DNA from: Maniola hyperantus
Lineage: Eukaryota > Arthropoda > Insecta > Lepidoptera > Nymphalidae
Direction: 5' to 3'
NCBI RefSeq assembly: GCF_902806685.2
Contig: NC_048538.1
Location: 8,246,001 to 8,310,000 of the forward strand
DNA length: 64,000 nucleotides
Below the pieces are notes generated by a model. That model was not told the origin of the DNA. It saw nothing but the letters and a program-made list of their open reading frames with translations, and ran no database searches. Below, piece after piece: positions 42,836-54,200 of this stretch (positions are counted from its first letter, which is position 1; every line of letters begins with the position of its first letter). Made by a program: the position numbers and the translations under genes.

Positions 42836-43665
42836 CTAATTATTTATCAGACCAACCTTATTCACAATCCACTTAACATCGCAAATGCTTTTGTGTATTA
42901 TTTCTTTCACTCTCTCTGGGTCAGATTCTAATTTATGTTGTTTGTAACTCTGTCAATACAAAGGCATTGAAGATGATTGGCATTTTTATACATATTACCA
43001 ACTACGTTGACCTGCCTTGACTTCGCACAGGGATTGCATATACCATAAACACATATGAATGTGTAATATAAGTTATATATTACAATACATATTATAAACT
43101 TCCATTTCTGAATGATAGTGAAACCCTATTGCATTGCAGTGAGATCTTTATATTATTACTAGCTGATGCCCGTGACTTCCTCCGCGTGGAATTAGGCTTT
43201 TAAAAATCCCGTGGAGACTGATTTTCCGGGATAAAAAGTTGCCTATGTCAATTTCCAGGGTGCAAACTAGATTTGAACCAAATTTCATATAAATAAACAG
43301 ACAGGCCTTTAAGAAACCCGTGAGAGCTCTTTGATTTTCCGGGATAACGGGGTCTATGTCCTTCCCCGGGACCTCCGGGAACTCATATCTCATTCATTTC
43401 ATCAAAATCGGTTAAACTTTTGAGCCGTCAAAAGCTAGCAGATAGACACACTTTCGCATAAATTTATAATATTAGTATGGATTATGTACTCAAGGGCTTC
43501 TAATTATCATCATAAAGTATTTACCTGTTTAATAGCGAATTTATAATGTTTACAAGCATCCGGCGGCAATTTCTCACACTGTCGTAATAAATATTTGTAT
43601 AACTGCAAAGATGTCATTCCAATCGTGGTGTCAACAGTTATTTGTCTTATTAAACGATAAAACAT
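42836..43665 (-). CDS. LYRM9: LYR-motif protein, LYRM9-like
   Basis: Small LYR-family protein, 84 residues from two exons: 43525-43665 (47 codons, donor CAG|GTAAAT) and 42836-42949 (acceptor TTGACAG, 37 codons and TAG). It has the LQLYKYLLRQC motif (LYK rather than LYR), then a conserved PERVKEIIHKSICDVKWIVNK block resembling the PERIQQIIKRAIEDADWI region of vertebrate LYRM9. LYR proteins are mostly mitochondrial, bind acyl carrier protein and help assemble respiratory or Fe-S components; the exact role of LYRM9 is not established. Start is either Met1 (43665) or Met17; the first gives a basic, mitochondrial-type N-terminus. Assigned by pattern recognition, not alignment. Confidence 0.82.
43160..43482 (+). 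repeat. Family A elements, two fused copies
   Basis: CTAGCTGATGCCCGTGACTT, then a second GATTTTCCGGGATAA block. In the single intron of the LYRM9-like gene, close to exon 1. Confidence 0.7.
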
Positions 43666-43770
43666 TTAAGAAATCTGTGATAAAATGGAATTTCTTATGT
43701 AATTCCAGGGTTTTATAATATTTTTTAGTATACGAATTATTAATAAATAATAATTAAAACTATATTTTTT

Positions 43771-44055
43771 TTAAATCTGGTTTTTACGGCTCAGGGTTCT
43801 AGCTTTTTTGAGGCTACTACAATGCTGTGCTACACGATGTCCATGGACTCCATAGACAGTTTTAGTTTTTAAGAGTGTGGCACAGATATACCCAGATATG
43901 CTTTTAATATCTTTTAATTCGTTTAAGGTTACTATACCTGCCAGCAGACTGGGATCCTTCTTAGATGGAAAGTTTTGGCCTTTGGTGTCTAGAAGATATA
44001 AAGAGCGATTCACGAATACCGCCACTAAACACACCAGAGTATGATAGTACACCAA
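43771..44055 (-). other. Unassigned open stretch, 94 codons
   Basis: Begins with a TTG codon after a stop; no ATG. A hydrophobic start (LVCLVAVFV) is followed by a basic, Ser/Lys-rich tail. Not recognised. Could be chance, a TE remnant, or a terminal exon of an unrecognised gene between the LYRM9-like gene and ssh. Confidence 0.2.
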
Positions 44056-44284
44056 ACAAATATTGATTTTTTACCTTAGAATCTAAATTTTAAGTTTAAC
44101 TATTTTATATTTGACTTCTGTAGTAATAATATGGGTACAATTTGCCTGAAATAAATAACATTATTATTATTATCGGATATATCTATACTCTCACGCCCGT
44201 GTACAAGATAAATATATAGAAAAGCCAAAAAGAAATATAATACACTTACATATATAAATAGGTATAGATAAACTTACATACACT

Positions 44285-44482
44285 TTACATAAATACATAT
44301 TTGTACCGGGCGGAGGATTACACCCCGGCAGGGGAAACCAAACGGCCGGGGGTCAGGGCGACAGGTTCAGAAATCGGCGGACTATCCTAGCCGAGTCCAG
44401 CAAGACCGCTTTTTGCATCCTGGCTGCGAGCGAACTGCCACGGAATCCCAGTTGCCTCAGATGGTGAGCGAGGCTGACTGGA
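44285..44482 (-). pseudogene. GC-rich retroelement tail fragment
   Basis: Minus strand reads HHLRQLGFRGSSLAARMQKAVLLDSARIVRRFLNLSP then a stop and GC-rich trailer. The pattern looks like the C-terminus of a retroelement protein. No flanking duplication; the element type is not established. Lies between the LYRM9-like gene and ssh. Confidence 0.4.
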
Positions 44483-45258
44483 ATCATTATTATTATTATT
44501 ATGCAACTAGCGTGGCCACCTCAGTACCTCTCGCTCAAGCAGAGGTACTTGTGAAATGTTATTCCTTATAATTTACGTTCGCTTCAGCTATTGTAGCCTA
44601 GTATACTGCAACCCACCATTGCACAATAACTTCAAAAAGAAAAAACAACAAAACTAATCAATTATTTCTTTAAAATACTTGAGTCAACAGAACCTCACTT
44701 CACATTGTTTGTCAAGATCTCGCGTAGAAATACATTTTGGCAAACAAAAAAAAAGTGGTCACGGTGATAAGGACAAAACATAATCATTTTGTCACGTTCT
44801 ATAAGAGCTTAAATGCATTTAGCTATCTCGCTCTAACAGTAAGTGTCACAATAGGGCTACTTCTAATAGTCCTTATTCTGAGATTTGAATATTTGGCTAG
44901 TTTGGCTATAGCCCAGGCCCCAGAGCTGTAAAACCAAAACTTAAAGTGCAGTTAAAAAAGCAATGACTAAATTGAACGGTGAATTGAACTGAGTTAAGTT
45001 TTTCGTTGTTCCGTGTTCGTAGATTAAAGATATTTTATTAAAATATTTAAAATGAACAATAATTAACAAATTCGTTTGATTCCTTGTCTCGCCATGAGTG
45101 TACAGAGTGTTTTGTCATTCACATTTGTTGATACAATATAATATTTAGTGATTCACTGATTCATCTGAAGATTAGTATTATGACAAGTCGATATTAAATT
45201 ACTTTTATGTTTGTGATTGTGTATTACTTTGATAATGATTGGTTAGGATTAATGTGGT

Positions 45259-48200
45259 ATGGCACTTGTAACAATTCGTCGTACACCGAGTGTGCAAACA
45301 CCAAAGAAAACGGTGAGTAACCAACGGATGTAAGCTAAAGTCAATAATTTAGCACACTCAGGGATTCATATGGCACATAGGGCTAAAAATTTACTTTTGT
45401 CGTCTCACTATACAACAATATTGAACTTGTGACAAGATTCTACAATTTAAAAAAATTATATCAGTATACTTGCTAGTGTGATATAAACTTAACCTAATTT
45501 TTGATTTTGAACGTACCTTTACAAGATAAATTGGTAAAAACTTGTATAATGCCGCTATAACTATTTAAATTAAATACTTGTGGTACTATATAATGTTGTT
45601 TTTACTTTTTGTAAGTTGTAACATATTAACTACTATGTTTACTATTTAACTTTTTAGTTTAGAAATTAATTATACTCTGATATAATAAACACCTTAATTT
45701 TGAATTTCGAATTTACTTACAAACTTGTATTAGGTACTTGATACATAATAATATTATATCTAAATTACTGTTAGCATGTGTATAGACACTATTTTTTCTT
45801 TTTGTAAAGCATAATTTTGTTTTCGCTAAGTAAGTAATTTGTTTTAACCTTAGGTTTTTATTTAACATTTGTACAGCCCTGATGTGAAGCAATTTACGGC
45901 TGAGTAATATTAAAAGGTCGAGGCAAACCTAAGTACTACTTAAAATAAACACTTTTAAAGTTATTTAAGAAAATAGATGAAAACTGACAATTCACTCCAC
46001 TTATCTTGGAAAGTACTGAGCCTAAAATTAAAAAAAAATGTTTTTACTTATCGATCACAGGAAAACCTATAAGAAAATCTTACATACTCTACCTTCATGT
46101 TCATTGTACAGAACACTCTCTATGTGAGTTCAACTAGCTCTTGACTCGTAGGTAAATTGTATGTCATTGTCATTGCTTGCTATTTACAATCATTATTCTT
46201 TTGTTTTTAACAATAGACCACTTAGTTTGAAAGTTACAAATTTGGTTCTTTACAAAAGATCCACCCACACGTTGCTTATTAAAAAAACCGGCCAAGTGCG
46301 AGTTGGACTCGCGCACTGAGGGTTCCATAATACAATCGTATTTTATCGACATTTTGCACGATAAATCAAAAACTACTTACTAGATCTCATTCAAACCAAT
46401 TTTCGGTGGAAGTGGTTTGGTGCATGGTAATTGTACATCATATATTTTTTTTAGTTTTATCATTCTCTTATTTTAGAAGTTACAGGGACACACACACACA
46501 CATTCAGTTTAGAAAAAAATGATATTAAAAACCTCAATATAATTTTTGAAGACCTCTCCGAGATACACATAAAAATTTATTCGATGGGATGGATGGGTTT
46601 GATGAAAAAAAATTTTTTGAGTTTCAGTTCTAAGTATGGGGACCCCCAAAATTTATAGTTTTTTTCTATATTTGTGTGAAAATCTTAATGCAGTTCACAG
46701 AATACATCTACTTACTAAGTTTCAACAGTATACTTCTTATAATATACTTCTTAAAAAGTGGCTGTGACATACGGACGGACAGACAGACAGACAGACATGA
46801 CGAATCTATAAGGGTTTCGTTTTTTGCCATCTGGCTATGGAACCCTAAAAAGTGGGGTCTGTAAAACAAAAAAATTTTTTTTTGGGTTTTTTCATTGTTT
46901 GAATTGGACAATCATTGATAAAATCGGGTCTAGTTTCGCCATATTTTATAATATGTACACTTTATAAAGACACTTTATAAATGTCACACAGGTATGAGTG
47001 ACAGAGACAACACTCTACAAAGCCGAAATCTTACTCTAAAGGTTGATGTACATTATTTTCTGCTGTGACTGTTATTAAAGTTTTTATTACTTAAAATAAA
47101 GTTCTTGATATTTGTAGGACTAACCAATTTAAAAAAAATTAATTGTTAGTATTTGGAAAATATATGTCATTCAACCTGTTGTCATATCATTAAGGAATGT
47201 GTTACATTGCTAGTTGTTACACTGTTAAAAAAAATAACACATTTATTTTTTAAATCTAATTTTTTGTACTCTGGAAAGAATGCTTATATGTAAAATGATT
47301 TTCCAAACATCTTTAAATAGTTTTGTGCCATTATAAATAAAATATCATATCTAAAATAACTCTAACTATCCCAAGTCACCACAATAAAATTATTATGAGT
47401 GATAATTATGATTGTTATTAAATTGGAAAATAAAGTACTTACATAATTATATAGAAAATAATAAAATGTGTTTAAGGGTTTTTTAAAAATTCTTTAGTCA
47501 GAGTAACATATCTTATGAATAAATTCCACAGAAACAAACACTGGCAATGCAGTTGTAACATCAAATGGTATGTAAAAATAAGCTAATAGCATTTTGGAAT
47601 GCATTATTTTTCTTAATAACCTTTTGTTTAGATATTTTTAATCAGTGTGAAGTAGTTATAATAAAAATTATAAATGAAAATATAACTAAACTATCATCTA
47701 ATTTTATATAAATAAGGACCATGATGATTTTACCATCAATTCATCACAATATTGTAATATTTACAGCTTAGTAGCATTAAGTAAATTATTTTGTTATGGT
47801 GTGCTGGGTACTAACCACATAACTTAAAATAATAATGCTTCAAACGTATTATAACTAAGAAAATTTAAATAATAATTATCCAGAGTACAAAAAAAAAGCT
47901 ATTTTATTTTGTGTTTGATAAGTAAATGAATAAAATTTTCTTTGATAGCTTATGTTATTTAACTCCAACAGGATGAGGAAGAAAAATCAACTGAAGCTTC
48001 AGAGGACGATGCTGGGGAGGATCTTACCAGCAAGAGGTATGTATTTAGGTCGGGTAAAAAGTTTTTTCGTATTTTATGTACAAATTCAAGATATTTTTTA
48101 TCATAGTTTATTTACATTTGGTTATGATATATATAATTCCATTGCTGTAGAAATGTTGGGACTTCTAATCAACAAACCGGCCAAGTGCGAGTCAGGCTCG

Positions 48201-51200
48201 AGCAACGAGGGTTCCGTACTACAGTCGTATTTTTTCGACATTTTGCCCGATAATTAAAAAAAAATATGACGCATAAAAATAAAAAAAAAACTGTTTTAGA
48301 ATGCACGGGTGAAGCCCTTTCATATGATACCCCACTTGATCTATATCAACTTATCTTACTTCGAAATTTGAAAATACTAATTATTAGTTCATGACCACAA
48401 TTTAATTTTTTTTGTGTAATGTAACCACAAATTCACAATTTTCAGATTTTTCCAATAATGTCTGTTATAAGACCTACCTACCTGCCAGATTTCATGACTC
48501 TAGGTCAACGGGAAGTACCCTGTAGGTTTCTTGACAGACAGACAGACAACAAAGTGATCTTATAAGGGTTTCGTTTTTCCTTTTGTGGTACGGAACCCTA
48601 AAAACTGAGACAAGTAGTTTTGACAGTCCTCTCTTGATGTCAACCTAAAACTACCTAAAGAATTCTGACGAGACCGAAACAGGTGAAAATCTGAGGGTGC
48701 AAGGTTAGGGCTATATGGTGAATGCATAAACCGTTCCCAACCAAGCTCTCTCAATATTTGCTGAGCGGCTAAAGGTTTGTGTGGTCTGGCGTTATCATGA
48801 TAAACCACGCCATTTCTGTTGATCAATTTCGGCCGTATTTTCTGTATTTCTTGCTTCAATCTCATCAGCAGTAGAGATCCGAATTGGTGGTTGTACCCGG
48901 CGGTAAAAGTTCATAATGAACAGGTAAAAGCTCATAATGAACGACGCCCTTCCAATCCCACCATACACACAGCATCGCCTTATTGCGAGGTAATCCGGGT
49001 TTCGCTGTGGTCTGTGGAGCTTGACTGCCCTTTGACCACGATTTTTTGCGCACATTCTCGTCGTAGGTCATCCACTTTTCATCACCAGTGATCAATCTTC
49101 GGTTTTTCAGTGAGCTCGAGTGGCACCCAAATATCGAGCTTTTCTTTTCAAATGGGCAAACTGTTTTGTTGCCAACCCCACCAAGCTTGATAGCTCTTCA
49201 GCTATCTCGTAACTACTAATATGCCGATCTTGCTCCACTTTTTCAAAAATGTCATCGACTTTATCCGTAACAGGTTGACCAGAGCGAGCTTTATCTTTCA
49301 CATCAAAATTCCCGGACTGAAAACGCTTGAACCAATTTTGTGCTACTCTTGCTGACACTGCGTTTGGTCCATAAGCGTCCATAAGCGTCCTGCTCTTCTG
49401 CGCAGCAAATATTTTTTTAGGTAGGTTTATACCTCATAGTATCAGTACTTAAGGTATTATTTATCCCAAGTAAAGGTTCTTATCGTAAACGATACTTAAG
49501 GACAAAAACAAATTCTATTTCTAGCATGTAAAAGGTTTTCGAGTGAAAACGCAAACTGTAGTCTATATTTTGGTGTGTTTATGGAAATCTAACATTCAAA
49601 CGCAATAACAGAGGTGTGCAGAGCGTAGTGTTCTTGAGCATCTCGTGTTCCTGTTCAGTGTAGCTGAGAGTTTCTATATTTACGCGACAGTTCGCGCTCG
49701 GTTCAGAGGGAAGACGTGACGTACGCAACTACGTACCTACACGGCGGCGCTCGCTCGACGGTTTGGCTCAGACGCTCGCGCCGCTGTACGAGCTGACTGA
49801 CTCGTGCGTGCTGTATGGCGAATTGTGCCTCGGGATGCGCCGGATGGTGAATCGCGGTGGGCGCAGTGCAGCGGCCCGTGTGCCGTTTCACAAACCGCAT
49901 CCGTCGTGAAAATTGCCATCACGGACTCGTAGTTGTTGTGTTAGTGTCAATATCCAGTGATACCTACTTGTGATATTAATTTCCCATTGTCTTGGACATG
50001 GTTGCATTTAGGTACTTAATACCTATTCTAAGATTGTGTGTACATGTTTGTCCGACTGTTGTTTTGGACGTGTTGTAAACTTGATGGAAAATAAGAATTG
50101 TTTATTTACTACACGTGTTCGTATATCTACAATTTGCTTTATTAATAGCTGATATAATAATTACGTGGTTAATTTGTCATAACGTGACTTTTATGATAAG
50201 GAAATGGCACTCCTATAAAAAGAAATGTACCACAACGAAAGCCAATAGTGAACTATGTACCTAGATAGTTTTTTTAATAGACAAGCTCTTAGCTGCAATC
50301 AGACCTGCTGGCAAGTGATGATGCAGCCTAAGATGGAGTGGACGCTTGCCTAGAAGATGAGATGCCCATTCTCTCTTGACTTTAAGGTCACTAATTGATC
50401 AGTGATTTTAACCGATCAAACTATTGTTCAAACTGTTTGAACTTTAGCTTATGTTAACCTATATTGTAAAATAAAGTACGAAAATATACTTATTATTGCC
50501 AAAAAGAGTAGATGACCACAATGTAAACGAAGGAGTCAATTTTCGAAATCCTTCTTCTTCTTCTTATTTTGCTTTGTGGCTTTCACTAGTGCCACACCGT
50601 TTCGAAATCCTTGTTCGATTTTTATAGGTGTGTTAAGTTTTTTTAAATGGACGTCACGCTTCGTCGTCACTTTATTCAGCATCACCTACTCTTCCTTCGT
50701 TTCGTTACGGATACTGGCGGCTTCCTCGGTCGCTACCTCCCCTTTTACCCCTCTCGGCCTCGTAGCTTTCTTCAGGGTCTCCTTCGCGAGCTTCTGGGTT
50801 CGCGCTTTATAAAAACACTCTAGAGGTAGGAAATGCAAGATTGTGTGAGTCAGGGTGATCAGATTTCGTACAATTCTTTATAAAAGTCAAACTCAACAAA
50901 AAAGTTTGTTATCATATTTTTTGACATGGAGTTTTTTAAATTACGGAACACTGAAGCTTGCACTTTTCCGGTTTTTAGGGTTCCATACTTCTAACGAAAA
51001 ATAGGAACCCTTTTAAGATCACTTCATTTATCTGTCTGTCAAGACCCGTCAACCCGTAGGGTACTATTCCGTTGTCCTACACTCGCGAGCAAAACTATGG
51101 AATCACTTGCTTGTTATAGGCTACCAGCGATTTTAAGAACTAATTGACTGGTGAAGATTAATGAAAATGGTACCATTTTATAGGCTGTACTATCAACTTT

Positions 51201-54200
51201 AAATTAATAAAAATTAGACCCGTATTTCAGGAGCTATCCTGGTTTAAGTAAAGGAGTAAGAAAAAAGACTTTTTCATTAATCTTCACCAGTCATTTAGTT
51301 CTTAAAATTGCTGGTAGCCTATCACAAGCAAGTGATTACATAGTTTTGCTCGCGAGTGTATGTAGAGTGTTGCATGGACAGATAATATTATAGTAATGTC
51401 CTTCTATTGCACAGGTAAACGGTCAGGCTCGCGCACCGAGGGTTCCGTAGTGCAGTCGTATTTTTTCGACATTTTGCACGATAAATCAAAAACTATGATT
51501 CATAAAAACAAATAAAAACCTCTTTTAGAATCCACAGGCGAAGCCCTTTCATATGATACCCTACTTGATATATGTAGTTATCTTACTTGAAAATACTAAT
51601 AATTAGTTCATGACCACAATTTAATTTTTTTGTGTGATGTGACCACAAATTTACGGTTTTCAGATTTCAGACAACAAAGTGATCCTATAAGGGTTCCGTT
51701 TTTCCTTTTGAGGTACGGAACCCTAAAAACCGGACAAGTGCAAGCTTTTCTTGTACAATCAATAGATTTCATAGTGCAAAATGTTGTACTGCAAATATTA
51801 TAAGGGAAATAAGAACTTACTACTACTCAGAACCTATTGTAATGAGAGTTTGCCCCATAACATAGTATGTGCTTTGGATTGCACTATGCAAGGTAAACGC
51901 GAACACACATTCGAATCAACTATTTGTTGATGAAGTTGCTTCTCGCATGGCATTGTTTTGACGCGTCGCGACTCGCGACGTCACGCCATGTGGCGGATAT
52001 GCGCGCTGCCCTAAATTGGGTAAAGCGGTACGACTACGAAGAAGCGGGCTCACGGGCTGCAGACAGATGCGGCAATTTTATTCACGCGCAAGTATAGCGG
52101 GCAACGCGGCTTTGGCAACGCGCCGCCGCTCTATTTTTAACGAACCTTGAGATCAACCGCCCTTGCTTCTGTAATGGAAGTGACAATGTAATGCCGTACT
52201 TAATAAACTCAAAAATGTTATCTATCCCACTTTTTATTCTAATGAATTATGGTTTCTCGTTTCTAAGTATAAGTAGACCGTTTACCTACCCGACCGTATG
52301 ATTACGAAAGGTCAAACCATGTGAGTTTGATGCATGAGAGCTCCGTTTTATCGGGATTTTACTATATACCCTCTATAAATAAGTAAATGTATGAGCATCA
52401 AACGTAAAGGTCGGGCTTTAGCTATTTAAGATCATTTTTCAAATTTTATAATAGGTAATAGGTACTATGTTGCCAGCTACTTAACGTGGTGTAAAAGCTT
52501 TATTCCTAAAATCCCAAGGAAACTTTTCGAATTTCCGGTATGAAAAGTAGCTTATACTCGTGTACGGGATGCAAGCTATCTCCCTACCAAATAGATGATG
52601 CTTACGATTTCGTCCACGTGGATTTAGGGTTTTAAAGCCCGTGGGAATTTGATTTTCCTGGACATCGAGAAGCATATGTGCTTCCCCTGGATGTAAGTTA
52701 TCTCAGTATCGAACTTCAAAATTGATTAAACGGATGGGCTGTATGGCATAGACACACTTTCGCATTTGTAATATTAGTATAGATTATATATTTAAGAATT
52801 CCTTACACGAAATTAAACAGAACATTGCGTTATCAAGGGCCTGGTAACTCACAAACTATAGTTGATCGCCTAAAATAATGCGTAGTTCCTCCGGCGCCTA
52901 CTTGGCAGTTGGAACCAATAATGTGAGACGGAAAATTTAAATGCGAAAACAACTAAATGAAATAGTTACCTATAAAGGCACAAAATACCTTGAAAATAAA
53001 ATTTTGCATACATTTTTCAGAAACATACATACAGAAATTATTTACAGCTACTACTTTGCTACTACCAGACTAGGACATACCTACTTAATAGTTTTCTATC
53101 ATACACAAGTATTGGATGAATTTTCATTTATCCGTCCGTCTGTCAGAGCCTCAGAATCACCGTATCTCGTTTTAACTCTGAGCAAAGTCAAAGTACGCTC
53201 TAATCTCTATAGATATCTTAGTTTGGAGTTGGCGAACCACTAATAAACTATAAGTATCAATTGGTTTGGAGTTCGGACTCCTGGTAAAATAATACCATCC
53301 CATCATAAACATGAAAACAGTACCTATTGAACGTAGTGCTGTGTTTGTAGGATTAATCAAATATTAATAGCAAGTTGTATGAGTAATCACCGCGTTGCAC
53401 GTTGTACGTATTGAGGCATAGTTCAAACTTCAAACCCACGGCTCAAGGGCCAGCCAGCGCGTCTCGCGGCTGGCAGGCGGCGGCGCGGGGCGCAATCGTG
53501 CACCGTAGCGCTCGGGCTGCGCTCCGGTGAAAGGAAGGTAAACGCCACAAAACGGATTGCCGCAACTTGACTCTAAAAATGGCGTCATTCATACATTTCG
53601 CAGTTGCATTATTTTTAAAACGTCATTGCCGAATGACTTGTATAGGTACGATTCTCGCGCACCTCATTTGAAGGACAGCTTGTTGCAAGTAGTTGAGACT
53701 TAATTATTATTATCATCGATGATTTCAATGTGGCATACCGCTCAAAGTGCTCTCCGAACGTCCGAGCAATGTACAACTTTTTCTACAAGAGCTATTTTTG
53801 TCATGACATTTTTAGCCTGCCATAATATGGAAAGAATTGTTTACTGTTTTCATAAGGAATTGTATCTTGAGCTACAGGTTTATCTACTACTACCTACTTG
53901 ATGTCCACGACTTCGTCCGCGTGGATTTAGATTTTCAGAAAGCCCCTGGGAACTCTTTGATTTTCCGTTGCTTAATACCTATAATACCAATTCACCACAA
54001 CAGTTCCTAAATCTCCATAACTTATCAGCAACAGCAAGCGCAAAATCGCATCAGTTTGCATATGAATAGGATCGTATCATCATCAACCCATCGCCGGCCC
54101 ACTACTGAGCACAGGTCTCCTCTCAGAATGAGAAGGGGTTTGGCCATTGTCCACCACGATGGCCAAATACGGATTAGTAAGTAGATTTCACAGTTCACAC

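Larger units (their letters stand above)
43666..45258. promoter_or_regulatory. Divergent region between the LYRM9-like gene and ssh
   Basis: 1.6 kb between divergently transcribed starts, so it should hold both promoters. It also carries the unassigned ORF, a GC-rich retroelement tail and an (ATT)n stretch. The ssh 5' UTR is probably within the last 300 bp. No core promoter motif is certain. Confidence 0.4.

Noticed and set aside
44737..44931. 64-codon frame with a hydrophobic segment
   Set aside because: Begins at TTG, has no upstream support and no recognised family; lies in the probable ssh 5' region.
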